Origin: Anadara kagoshimensis
Taxonomy: Eukaryota; Mollusca; Bivalvia; Arcoida; Arcidae
DNA: 64,000 nt
NCBI GenBank assembly: GCA_021292105.1
Contig: CM037869.1
Coordinates: forward strand, 24,566,050-24,630,049
Direction of reading: 5' to 3'
This document shows, in pieces, positions 48,560 to 58,515 of the stretch. The number at the start of each line of letters is the position of its first letter. Position 1 is the first letter of the stretch. The position numbers and the translations under genes were made by a program. A model generated the notes under the pieces. That model was not told the origin of the DNA. It ran no database searches and saw nothing but the letters and a program-made list of their open reading frames with translations.

Positions 48560-50512
48560 TCAAAAATTACTAAAATAATCTGCGATTATATTATTATCGC
48601 GTGGCACCCACTCAACCTGCAAGTTAATACCATAACTGGAACAAATATTAAAGATAGAAACTGCAAGCGAGTGCAAATCTGCTTTCATACTACCAACTTC
48701 GATTATCCTAGCTGCATTTTGATTATCGGTGTGTATTTTAACTACCTGATCACGAAGACCATTCCCCAAAGCGTCTATGGTAATCTGAATGGCTTTTAAC
48801 TCGCGCCAGGTAGAACTTTTAGATCTCTCTTCAAAATTCCACATTCTATGAGCAACACTACCACTTAACTCTACACAATAACCAGCAGCAGCAACATTAC
48901 TAGCATCTGTATAAACTAGTCGATTTGGAAGCTTATATTCTACAAAAAGTTTCTTAAACGGCAGTAACTCACAATTATTAAGCCAATAATTCAATTCTGC
49001 TAAAACTGCAAAATTAAGTTGTATATGACAATCCCATGACTGCCGTGTGCATATAAGCAAATGCAAGTTACGTGTCATAAATCTACACACACTTCCTAAA
49101 CTATCCTTAAAAGATATTATTTTACCAGTGACAACAGCTAAATCTCTAGCTGAAACAGAGGCTGAAGCCAAGATTTTACTGATGATTTCCTTCAAATCAG
49201 AAATTTTCGATTTTCGAACCTCCAAAAACCCTTCTGACAAATTCCAAACAAAACCTAACCATTCTATGACAGAGGTAGGCTCCCATACAGATTTTTCTTC
49301 ATTTATGGTAAAACCTGCACTAAGCAAATCCGACCGAACTTTATTTGATATTTCTAGACACTTTTCATAAGTTTCTGCAAAACCAAACCCATCATCCAGG
49401 TATACGACTATTTTATAACCAGACTGTCTCCAATACTTTACTAAAGGTCTCAATAGTTTTGAAAATACAAAAGGACCTGAACTAAGACCAAACGGTAAAG
49501 ATGTAAATGCAAAATAAGAATTGACACCATTATAAAACCAAGAAAAACCTAGAAACTTAATATAATCTGGATGTATATCTACGTGGTGGTAACCAGATTT
49601 AAGATCAAATTTGAAGGCATAAAAACCCTTAGAGGCATAATGTAAGGCATGTTTGACACCTTCAAACTTAAATTTTTGCTTTAACACAAATTCGTTAACA
49701 TGACGTAAGTCTAAGATTAAACGTTCTTTGCCACTGGCATTAACAGACACTGATAAAGGATTGACAACAAATGGTGCATTTAATAAACGTATTACAATAC
49801 CGTTGTTAATCAAAGTATCTATAGCACTGTTAACGAAATCACTGTGTTTTAAAGCAGACTGGTTGTTTTTAGCAAAAAAGCGTGTGGGAAAATCGTAAAA
49901 CGGAATAATATAACCAAATTCTATTATATTGCATATAACAGAGCTTGCATTCAAATGAAATTTCCAAAAATCTAAATGACTTCTTAATACACTTTTAACA
50001 GATTTCTGATTTTGACTATATTTTAACTCTGGTTTAAACAATACATTAAAATAAAAAGTGTCGCTCACCAAGTCTTCACTGTTTGTTGTTTTTGCTGGTT
50101 GTTGGACTGTTGTAACTGGCTGAAGTGACTGTAGCTGATGGAGCTGAGTTCCTCGATGCTTTTCGTTGACATTCTGAAGCGTAGTGTCCCTCTGTGTAGC
50201 AGTAGTAACAGATGGGGGGCCGTTGATAGTTCCTGCTGTTCCCTGTAGACAGTTTGAACTGTAGCTGCTTGACGAGTTCCCGGAGTTCTGCCATTTGACC
50301 AGACTGCGATCCAGAGTCTCGAAAAAGATCATTTCCTGAAATCTTGTTGAAATTAAATTGTGATTTTTGTCTATCATAAGGCTTGAATTTTTGAGCGTTT
50401 TTATCTTTACGTTTCCTAATAGCCCTTGCCTCGGCTTGGCGCAAATTAGCACTATCATCAGCACTAGCACAAAGAGGGTTTTCGACATACTCCTCAACTG
50501 TATCCCAACCAT
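48560..50512 (-). CDS. Reverse transcriptase / RNase H of D
   Basis: Open for 650 codons; the first about 145 overlap gag in another frame, so the true N-terminus is probably near residue 146. The mechanism (frameshift or re-initiation) is not visible. RT motifs: LILDLRHVN (about 265-273), FDLKSGYHH (302-310), LPFGLSSGP (339-347) and the catalytic YLDD (371-374). RNase H motifs: YTDAS (534), WRELKAI (569) and HTDNQNAA (594), followed by IADYFSNF. It copies element RNA into cDNA. The frame ends early because of a one-base shift; see 48097-48555. Confidence 0.9.
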   Translation of the reverse strand: MVGIQLRSMSKTLFVLVLMIVLICAKPRQGLLGNVKIKTLKNSSLMIDKNHNLISTRFQEMIFFETLDRSLVKWQNSGNSSSSYSSNCLQGTAGTINGPPSVTTATQRDTTLQNVNEKHRGTQLHQLQSLQPVTTVQQPAKTTNSEDLVSDTFYFNVLFKPELKYSQNQKSVKSVLRSHLDFWKFHLNASSVICNIIEFGYIIPFYDFPTRFFAKNNQSALKHSDFVNSAIDTLINNGIVIRLLNAPFVVNPLSVSVNASGKERLILDLRHVNEFVLKQKFKFEGVKHALHYASKGFYAFKFDLKSGYHHVDIHPDYIKFLGFSWFYNGVNSYFAFTSLPFGLSSGPFVFSKLLRPLVKYWRQSGYKIVVYLDDGFGFAETYEKCLEISNKVRSDLLSAGFTINEEKSVWEPTSVIEWLGFVWNLSEGFLEVRKSKISDLKEIISKILASASVSARDLAVVTGKIISFKDSLGSVCRFMTRNLHLLICTRQSWDCHIQLNFAVLAELNYWLNNCELLPFKKLFVEYKLPNRLVYTDASNVAAAGYCVELSGSVAHRMWNFEERSKSSTWRELKAIQITIDALGNGLRDQVVKIHTDNQNAARIIEVGSMKADLHSLAVSIFNICSSYGINLQVEWVPRDNNIIADYFSNF

Positions 50513-50933
50513 AGCGGTCAGCTATTTTAATCAGTTTATTTCGTTCATGAATTTTTTCAATAGCAGAATTAAGCAAGCTCTCAGCTTGGCCACTGAAATT
50601 AGCCTTTAACAGTTCAATAGCCCTAGTAATTTCGTCCTCTCTCTGACAATTGAATTCAAATTGAAACTTATTACCAGAAAATTTAAAGTTAAAGTTATCA
50701 TAAGTTTTCTTACTGCAAGAAATGGCCGTCTCCAAGGTGGCAACTTTGGAATTAAATTCTCGAATAATAGAGGATTTGTGCTGCTCCAATGCTGTGTCTA
50801 GTCTTTGCGAAAACAAGCTCAAAGCATCTGTAGTAGTAAATGTAGCCTCAGGTTCATGTTCTTTACCAACATTGGAAGAAGAATCTTCGTGGTCAGTTTC
50901 AATACAACACGTGGCACCTGGATCACGACTCAT
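50076..50933 (-). CDS. Gag-like protein of D with one CCHC zinc knuckle
   Basis: 285 codons starting at ATG 50931-50933 (MSRDPGATCC), just inside repeat A1. The frame is also open further upstream through A1, but that part is non-coding repeat. The middle is predicted helical and charged; the C-terminal region is basic and Gln/Asn-rich. A zinc knuckle CYYCYTEGHYASEC (CX2CX4HX4C) lies near the end, then a Ser/Thr tail. Its role would be RNA packaging. It overlaps pol by about 440 nt. Confidence 0.85.
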   Translation of the reverse strand: MSRDPGATCCIETDHEDSSSNVGKEHEPEATFTTTDALSLFSQRLDTALEQHKSSIIREFNSKVATLETAISCSKKTYDNFNFKFSGNKFQFEFNCQREDEITRAIELLKANFSGQAESLLNSAIEKIHERNKLIKIADRYGWDTVEEYVENPLCASADDSANLRQAEARAIRKRKDKNAQKFKPYDRQKSQFNFNKISGNDLFRDSGSQSGQMAELRELVKQLQFKLSTGNSRNYQRPPICYYCYTEGHYASECQRKASRNSAPSATVTSASYNSPTTSKNNKQ

Positions 50934-50945
50934 ATCAGCACGGAA

Positions 50946-51095
50946 TTTTTGCCGTATAGAGAATAGCTTGTTATATAGTATAACCTCGAATGCGGGTATA
51001 CTGGACACGGCTTTATATACCGTAACAAAAATCACTGAACCATGAATATCAATACACAAAATATAGTCCCATAATAAAAACGAAAAGAAATGCAT
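50946..51095 (-). repeat. Split direct repeat A1, 5' terminus of D
   Basis: About 150 bp matching A2 at 21514-21664 except for two small indels. It ends GAAATGCAT at 51095 and abuts element H. Confidence 0.85.
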
Positions 51096-51350
51096 AAACA
51101 CCTGTATCAACCCGTATCGCGTGAATTCGTATTAGCCAATCAGAAACCAGGTCTGTAAAACTTTTATGAATGAAGCTGTCGAATGTGCCATATCGACATA
51201 TCAGGACAACAGCTACCTCTCAATTAATTGGTAAATTTTAACTCTCAAAAACTGAAAAACTAAAGTGAATATTAAATATGTAGATAGAAAAATAGTTTTT
51301 TTAAATACTTACTTTTGTTTTTCTCTCACTGAAAATGTGATCGGACTATA

Positions 51351-51786
51351 GTGTGGTTGCAAGAAATAAACCGTTGGGAGGCGTGAGTATATATATATAT
51401 AAGGTTATATGATATTATTACCCTTCGTGAAGTAAGACTCGTCCGTGTTTACGAACACTTTGCCATCAGTTCGTGAATGGCCTATATATGGTCCCTTCAC
51501 AGAATTACAATCACTACCTACACGAGCTACAAGTAAGAAATATTCAGTTATATTCTGACCACGTCTTGTTACTTTATTTTGTTCTTCACGAGGGTATGTA
51601 ACAAAGACAAACATACATCATGTCCAAATTACAGTGAAGACTTTGATACTGACAAACCAAGTATATCATAGATACACCATGATCAGTTATAATGAATGGT
51701 GTGGTGCCAGCTGCCATGTTCCTTCACGAGCTCATTCAGTGGTACAGTTATTCTAGATCATGTTTATGTTGTTGTTGAATGGGTAT
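51351..51786. other. Non-coding, no feature recognised
   Basis: Short (TA)n near 51385-51402. A 69-codon minus-strand frame at 51405-51614 is not recognised. Confidence 0.4.
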
Positions 51787-52527
51787 CAGGTAAATTCGCC
51801 CCACGGTAAATTCGACCCCACTTTCATCAAATTCGCACTTTTTGAAAAAAAACCCATCTTCTTTTATTGAGATTGTAAAACTAACATAAGATATTTTTGT
51901 TACGACCTCAGATATGCCTAATTAGCTGCACACAAATTATTTGTAAATACATATTGTTATTATTGCAACGTTGTTTTTTTTTTTTTTTTTTTTTTTTTGT
52001 CGCGCATTCGTATCAAAAGTCCTTTGTAAGATTATGATAGGGTACAGTAAAAAGAAAATACTTAACGTTTTATTAAAGAATAACATTAAAGTATTGATAG
52101 ATTACATCGTTGAGAGAAATCATTAAAACATCTTTTTCAACACACCAGGCCATTTTCTCTTTTCCTGGTAACATAATATGCATTGTTCACTTAAACGCTT
52201 CTACTATGTCAGTATATCATAAATACAAATTATTTTGTCAAAAGCAACATTGACTACGTTTAATAATACATTTAAACATAAAAGTCAAATCCATTATTGA
52301 ATGGATGCACTGATATGTTTCATTTCTAAAGTAACATTATTTTTTATTTGATTATTTATAAAAATAAAAAATAAAAAGAATATCTGTTATATGGTTATTT
52401 GCAAAAAATGGGGGCGATTTTGACAGTGGGACGAATTTGCAAGAAGTGGGGGCAATTTTGACATGAGGGCGAATTTGTTGAAAGTGGGGCGATTTTGAAA
52501 GGGAGTGAATTTACCGTGGGGCGATTT
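51787..52527. mobile_element. MITE-like element with GGTAAATTCGCCCC ends
   Basis: The left end AGGTAAATTCGCCCCACGG, then TAAATTCGACCCCACTTTCA, faces an inverted right end (TGAAAGTGGGGCGATTTTGA, then GAATTTACCGTGGGGCGATT). The right end has an extra internal repeat of the GGGGGC-ATTTTGAC box. An internal T-run lies at about 51973-51999. No ORF. The flanking duplication is unclear. Confidence 0.6.
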
Positions 52528-53399
52528 GACTTGAATTCGTTGAATGTTGCCTAATGTCACATCAGCAGTTTTTCAGCTATTCGCGACCAGAACTATTTTA
52601 TTAATCCATATGGATTAATTATGACCAAGTTCGTGTATGCATGTGAAGTGCGTGTTTGTTTTATGGTCTGCTTTGTTTCAGCAGGCACTCAGGGCGACTT
52701 TGAGATGCTAGCTCACCGAGTCAGTACGCCACAGACAGGCGTACCACTCCCCTAGACACATTATACTGACACCGGTTGAACCAGTAAAAACCAGGGAGAA
52801 TTCACTTTCCCACATTCTAGATCACGTTTCATAATCTAGACCATAATTAATGTACAAAGGGAGAGAACCAGAACTTACGTTGTGAAATGCAATACTTCTT
52901 GTAGTTTCTGTAATATGCAATGTAACTTGATTGACAGCTGACCATTTCATTTCCAACTGTACGATGACTACATGAAGCGTTTATCTTAATCGGATCCTCT
53001 TTTGATCACAATATGCCTCTGACCGCCCAGGTTCGAATCCCGCTCGGGACAGATTCTGTTTGAGAAAGTTTACCTGTCCGCTTGATGAAGCTCGATGATT
53101 TCTTGATTTTCCCGGGTACTGCAGTTTTCTCAGACATTCTTATTTATATATCGCATCAATATTGTTTAAAGAATCTTGTTCGAAAAACCTCACTTCACTT
53201 AGCCCGAATCTCATGTGCAAAGGACTAGTAAAGGGGAATCACTCTTAAACTTTTAAGAATTTTTACATAAATATTTTCTTTTATTCAGCGTTTATTATTT
53301 GTTTTGTTTTATTTCATGCTTAAATGTGTTTGAACATTGTTTAATATTTTCTACTCCTAATTTAAATATTAATAAAGGAGTTGTTATAAGGGTCCTAAT
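52528..53399. other. Non-coding with a partial third SINE family
   Basis: At about 52985-53125, GACCGCCCAGGTTCGAATCC with CGCTCGGGACAG looks like the B-box half of a tRNA-derived SINE, followed by TTTGAGAAAGTTTACCTGTC. A repeat-like block at 52680-52800 (GCGACTTTGAGATGCTAGCT) is unassigned. I see no gene. Confidence 0.45.
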
Positions 53400-53810
53400 T
53401 ACTCTAGATTTCCACACGATCTCTCACTTACGGAGCGAGCACTCTACCAACTGAGCTATCGCAGTGTAAATAGCAAGTCTAAATAAATCCAAGGAAGTGA
53501 GATTTAAAATACCGTTTAAACTATGTTCGAAAAAAAGTCTTAATGATACACAGAAGAGAGTTGAGTAATGGTGATTAACGTCCAGTGAATAATATTTCAC
53601 TTATATCGAGACGTCGCAGCTATAGGCGAAGATGCAGAAATTTTGCCTGTGAATTGTGCTGATGGCATGATATACAGCAGGATTCTTTAGCGTGCCAAGC
53701 CCACCGTGACACGGGGCCTCGTTTATTTTAAGTTCCCATCCGAAAGAACAGTGACTTTAATTATTTTCATTATGCCGAGTGCTTGGCGAAAGAAAAATAG
53801 TGGTCACGTG
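53400..53810 (-). mobile_element. SINE S1, separated head and body
   Basis: Head complement at 53400-53465 (CACTTACGGAGCGAGCACTC, then TACCAACTGAGCTATCGCAG). Body complement at 53550-53800 (GGTGATTAACGTCCAGTGAA...GAGTGCTTGGCGAAAGAA). They are in the wrong order for one element, so these are two partial copies. Confidence 0.65.
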
Positions 53811-53901
53811 ACAAACACTACGTCATTTATGACGTATCAGTTCTCTTCTCGTTTACTCAAGAGGGAGGATGTGCTTGTGTGCACTAACAAAAAATTACCA
53901 A

Positions 53902-54958
53902 ATGGAGGATAAATTAGAAGATTTTAAAGACTCTGTAAACAACAGAATTAACTATCTTGAACGTAAGTTAGACGTGGCAATACAAAGGCTTATTTTGTCC
54001 TCCAATCCATTAATTTCATCACAATGTGGTGCGAGTTTCGTGTCGTCAGACAACCCACGTGTTGGCCCCCGGTTCCGCAGCAACTACTGCCACTGGTTCT
54101 ATTGTTATTATCCAGGGGATTTTGCTGCGCTTAAGGACAGTTTGACACGGATCAAGTTGCCATCGGATCTAAAGCTTAATGAATCCCATCAAGAAATCAA
54201 GCGTTCAGATGTCCCAATATTGAACATTTACGTCAGCATACCAGCACGGTAGTGGACGTCCACGTGGTGGACAGCGTGGAGACTTATTCAGTGGTTTTGC
54301 TTCACGCCAAATTCCATCATCTAGGCGTGGTGGTAACAAAAGGGACGACGTCATGTCAAATACTCCGGACGATTATAATTATTATCTAGTTTTTGTACAT
54401 TCCTTATATATATTGTGAATTACTATGTGTCATTAAAGTGCGTGTCTAAACACGGAGTTTAAATGCATGGAAACGGATTGGTGCCCCTGATCACATTATA
54501 CAGTGGATAACAAACGTTGTAACTATTCCATTTGAGAGAGAGTCCAATATTTCGAGTTGGACAACCATATTTTTGGTGAAAAACAAATCCAATTTGTGAA
54601 TAAAGAAGTAGATAGACTGTTTTTACATGGATACATAACGCCTTGCATTGAAAAACCAATTTGTGTTAGCCCATTGGGGGTAGTGCCTAAGAAGAACAAT
54701 AAACTTCGTTTAATTACGGACCTACGTAAAGTAAATGAACACTGTAACGTTCCGAGGTACAGGAACGAAGACAAAAGGGACGCTGTTAAATTAATTGAAC
54801 CTGGAGATAGATTTATTTCCGCTGACATTAAAGACGGTTTTCTCCATATACCGGTTTGTGAAACATTCAGATAATATTTAGATTTTAAGTGGAATGGAGT
54901 TTATTATGTACGGAATGTTTTAGTGTTTGGTTTATGCTTTACAGTATGTTGCTTTTAG
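53902..54958 (+). pseudogene. Ngaro/DIRS-like retrotransposon fragment: gag and RT N-terminus
   Basis: The frame from ATG 53902 to 54252 gives a coiled-coil-like start (MEDKLEDFKDSVNNRINYLE). An RGG-rich tail follows in another frame (SGRPRGGQRGDLFSG, to about 54420). RT pieces then resume in two frames: WKRIGAPDHIIQWI at about 54465, and FELDNHIFGEKQIQFVNKEV to the motif LRLITDLRKVNEH at 54557-54874. A TAA is followed in frame by YLDFKWNGVYYVRN and VLVFGL, where family members have a Pro in place of the second Val. The YLDD region, RNase H and recombinase are absent. It is a dead 5' fragment of an element different from D. Confidence 0.78.
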
Positions 54959-55341
54959 ACAACGTTTTCAAAAATTCTTTTAATGCCAGGTTTTAGGTAA
55001 AGTCGATTTTAAAAGCTTAATAGAGCTTGTTAATGTATTCTATAATTCGAATTAAAAATATAAAATCATTTGATTATATTTGGACTAGAGAACGTTTTCC
55101 AAACATCTTTAAGTACCAAGTTAAAGATCCGATAAGCTTATTGGTCTTCCAACTCTTGTGTTTTCATAATGATTTTTGTTCTTTATCTTTATAGGGTGTG
55201 GGATACATTCCCGAATACCCTGGAGAACGTGTCAGCTACATGATTGAATGTCGACCATAACAGATGGAAGGTCATATATGCTACACCCATTTTGTCCCTG
55301 TGATACCAATTAGAATCTTTTTTGTTATACTATAAAAGGTC
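54959..55341. other. Non-coding, no feature recognised
   Basis: AT-rich. Two related pieces (GACAACGTTTTCAAAAATTC and GAGAACGTTTTCCAAACATC with following sequence) suggest a small local duplication. Confidence 0.4.
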
Positions 55342-56115
55342 TCGGTGCACCTTTTGGACACCGTTCTGCACGTCACTAATAATGATGTTATTTGTATCTA
55401 TGGTGACCTTGAAGGGACACTACATTATTAAATAAATATTAAAGACGTTCCACGTAGGTTTTTGTTTTGTTTTTTGTTGTTGCTGTTGGTATTTTAGACA
55501 CCGTTCTGCACGTCACTAATAATGATGTTATTTGTATCTATGGTGACCTTGAAGGGACACTACATTATTAAATAAATATTAAAGACGTTCCACGTAGGTT
55601 TTTGTTTTGTTTTTTGTTGTTGCTGTTGGTATTTTAGACACCGTTCTGCACGTCACTAATAATGATGTTATTTGTATCTATGGTGACCTTGAAGGGACAC
55701 TACATTATTAAATAAATATTAAAGACGTTCCACGTAGGTTTTTGTTTTGTTTTTTGTTGTTGCTGTTGGTATTTTAGACACCGTTCTGCACGTCACTAAT
55801 AATGATGTTATTTGTATCTATGGTGACCTTGAAGGGACACTACATTATTAAATAAATATTAAAGACGTTCCACGTAGGTTTTTGTTTTGTTTTTTGTTGT
55901 TGCTGTTGGTATTTTAGACACCGTTCTGCATGTCACCAATAATGATGTTATTTGTATCTATGGTGGCCCTGAAGGGACACTACATTATTAAATAAATAGT
56001 AAAGACGTTCCACGTAGGTTTGTTTTGTTTTTTGTTGTTGTTGTTGTTGGTTTTTTTTAGACACCATTCTGCACGTCAACAATAATGATGTTATTAGTAT
56101 TTATGACAATTTTAT
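55342..56115 (+). repeat. 140-bp tandem array, about 5.5 units, very homogeneous
   Basis: Unit: TTTTAGACACCGTTCTGCAC, GTCACTAATAATGATGTTAT, TTGTATCTATGGTGACCTTG, AAGGGACACTACATTATTAA, ATAAATATTAAAGACGTTCC, ACGTAGGTTTTTGTTTTG, TTTTTTGTTGTTGCTGTTGG. Units starting near 55342, 55493, 55633 and 55773 are essentially identical over the conserved part; the fifth and sixth are diverged. Confidence 0.88.
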
Positions 56116-56351
56116 GGTAGCCCTGAAGGGACATAAGATTAATATTTAAGAGTTTCACGGAGTTTGTTTCGAATTCAATATGCTTCCATAACCAATGTAA
56201 CAAGTACCCACATGTGTGCAATTGTTTATGAAAACATTAATTGTCAATAAAGAATGCATTCAAAATGATTTTATGAAGTTGGCGTATTGACACTTACGTA
56301 GGACTGCGTATTAGTACGAACTGTTCATTTTACCGTATTGTTTTCGTTCTG

Positions 56352-57000
56352 TTTCTTCTTATATTATGATTCCCTACCACCAAAGGTGGGGAATCATATT
56401 GTTTTCGTTCTGTTTCTTCTTATATTATGATTCCCTACCACCAAAGGTGAGGAATCATATTGTTTTCGTTCTGTTTCTTCTTATTCTTATTATTATTCTT
56501 ATTATTAGTCTTATAATACCTTTTCTCTCAAAACCTACAATCACAGTACGATCGAAAACGGCTTGATGGAATAAGATGAAATTTGGTACTAATAATATGT
56601 TATCCGTGTAGATATGCAAGATATGATCAATTTCTTTTATCTCGAAGTTGGGTGGGTCTAAATTTCGTAATTAAATACAGTTTAATACCCGGGGAAATCA
56701 ATTCTGAATGATCTTAAGTTGGTTATGACAACTTTAATTATACCAAGCAAATGCTTTCACCTATGAGTAACCCCAATTAGTGACCGTCACAAGATCCACT
56801 CGAGCATGAAACCTTGTAAATGAACAATTTGATTGAACAAATCCAAGTAATAAATCTGTACAATATCAAGTCAGCCAATATAAAAGTTAAAATCAAATGT
56901 TCTTTTTTTTTAAAAAAAAACAGACATGTCAGATGTATATAATTTATGGATGGTGGGGAATCATACGTTACTGGTATCCCAGTTACAATCTTTAGTTATT
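56352..57000 (+). mobile_element. Hairpin-ended element, family HC, with a duplicated 5' end
   Basis: The 5' hairpin TGATTCCC-ACC-ACCAAAGGTGGGGAATCA (12-bp stem) occurs twice, about 60 bp apart, at about 56367 and 56427. A common body follows (ACGGCTTGATGGA, then GATGAAATTTGGTACTAATAA, then TACCCGGGGAAATCAATTCTGAA). The 3' end is GGTGGGGAATCATACGT-ACTGGTATCCCAGT, a second stem, then CAATCTTTAGT. The terminal CT(A/T)AG-T after a hairpin recalls Helitron 3' ends (CTRRT). Confidence 0.68.
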
Positions 57001-57585
57001 ATGATTCCCCACCACCAAAGGTGGGGAATCATATTGTTTTCGTTCTGTTTCTTCTTATTATTATTATTTTTATTACTTATTATTCTTCTTCTCTCAAGAT
57101 CATATGCTGACGCATATCTCGGGAACGGCTTGATGGATTTAGATGAAATTTGCTACCAATAATCTGTTGTCTGTGTAGATAATCAAGACGCGTTCATTTT
57201 CGTTATCTTGAAGGTGGGTGGGTGGGTGTAAATAAATACGTAGTTAAATACCCGGGGAAACCAATTCTGAATAGACATAAGCTGGTTACGACACCTTAAT
57301 TATACCAAGCCAATGCTTTCACCTATGAGTTAATCCGATTAGTGACCGTTAAAAACTTGGCGATTTTCAAAACCACAGCTTGTCACGTCACACGCCTGTA
57401 CTTAAAACCTTACACAATGAGATGAATGGTGTATACAATTTGCCTTGATAGATCAAATGGCTTGGGGGTTTTCTGTTAATCACTGACTGTGGAAGTAGAA
57501 GACTGCCCACTTTTTTAAGTTTACACCAATGAAATGTCTCCTTTTACTGACTGACACTTTCCTAATGACCGGTATGTCGAGTACA
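57001..57585 (+). mobile_element. Element HC, next copy in tandem, plus unique tail
   Basis: The 5' hairpin starts at once after the 3' end of the preceding copy. The body extends to about 57370; its 3' terminus is not seen. The following sequence (GAATGGTGTATACAATTTGC to CTAATGACCGGTATGTCG) is repeated at 61507-61682. Confidence 0.65.
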
Positions 57586-58215
57586 AAAATTTGTAGTTTT
57601 AGTCGGTAATGAATCTTCCGAGTAAGCCGCCACTCTGTTACTATTAACACTTTTCAAATAAGAGATGGACAATTATTTCAGGTATTGTTCAAGTTTAAGA
57701 TAAAATATTTTTGTGTCGTTTTTATTCGATTTAAACATTGGAATTTTCGTAATTTGGACTGAAAGTTCACTTCGATTTAAACATGGGAATTTTCGTAATA
57801 TTTCGTAATTTGGACTGAAAATTCGCTTCAAATTCGGCAAATCGAATTAACTAACAAATTTACATAGAAATACATAGCGATCTGACGGGACCATTTGTAT
57901 CATTTCGATTTAAGCGAAATTTCAATTCAACCGATTTCGAATTAACGAGAGTCGACTTTATTTCTTTTGCATCAAAAACACCTAAATAATCTATAGAGCA
58001 ATGAAGATCTGAGTCTTTTAGATGCTGGAAATAACAATATGAGATTTATTCCGTATAATACACCTAAACTAATATGTACCTCAACGTGTTGAAAAGTACG
58101 TTTATTTCAATAGAGGGGGTCTTTTAAATCGGACTATATATACAGCGCGAGCGTCGATCTATTTCAACACACTATACACAGAGTTAACATACATGCTTCA
58201 TATAAAAATGTCCGT
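57586..58215. other. Non-coding, small direct duplication
   Basis: TTCGATTTAAACAT-GGAATT and TTTGGACTGAAA occur twice in tandem (57727-57772 and 57773-57828). No gene. Confidence 0.4.
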
Positions 58216-58515
58216 CTTTTACTATTTTGACTGAGTAGATGTATCGTTATGATCATGAACCTCAAACATATAGGTATAACCGATATAAGTCGCGTAATTA
58301 AAATACAAACAGATGGCCTCCTATGATGTGTATTGCGCATTGAATCACGATTATTAATCAATAAACTTTTTAGAAAAAATATTAAATAAACATCACAAAG
58401 GGTAACTTTTATTATATTTTATTTTGGATTTTACAATAATTCCGAGTCCATTGGTGTTTATACTGTCTGACGACATCGGGAGGGCACCTGGGTATATCCT
58501 CAGGCAGTGTCGACA
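58216..58515. repeat. Duplicated segment, left copy (empty site of the LINE)
   Basis: TGTATCGTTATGATCATGAA to GTCGACACGCTCC matches 62195-62480 closely. Both minus- and plus-strand frames stay open here with scattered replacements, so I do not call a gene. The copy continues uninterrupted to the right, whereas the partner is broken by a retrotransposon. Confidence 0.7.

Larger units (their letters stand above)
21065..51095 (-). mobile_element. DIRS/Ngaro-like tyrosine-recombinase retrotransposon D, split by element X
   Basis: Read on the minus strand: A1 (51095-50946), gag, RT/RNase H, tyrosine recombinase, B1 (21795-21665), A2 (21664-21514), a 318-bp spacer, and B2 (21195-21065). A1/A2 and B1/B2 are near-identical pairs, the split direct repeats known from PAT/Ngaro-type DIRS elements. 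The internal B1-A2 junction joins element end to element start. The outer ends abut H sequence with no target duplication; the uninterrupted site survives at about 37596 (GAAATAG then AAACACC). Without X the element is about 5.3 kb, normal for the group. It is probably inactive: a frameshift in pol and X inside the recombinase. Confidence 0.88.
19882..51348. mobile_element. Element H, copy 1, interrupted by later insertions
   Basis: A TIR element now in three pieces: 19882-20008, 21002-21064 and 51096-51348. Laid end to end they align with the intact relative at 37147-38096. Landmarks are GTAGTAAAATGCATTAT, GTGACGTATACTGGTTA, AACACCTGTAT-AACCCGTAT, TATTAGCCAATCAGAA and the right end GTGATCGGACTATA. 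The left TIR is missing or diverged; similarity begins near 19882. The gaps are a foldback MITE and retrotransposon D. No ORF is recognised. Confidence 0.78.

Noticed and set aside
54459..54828. Minus-strand ORFs opposite the RT fragment
   Set aside because: Antisense shadows of the plus-strand RT frame at 54557-54874.
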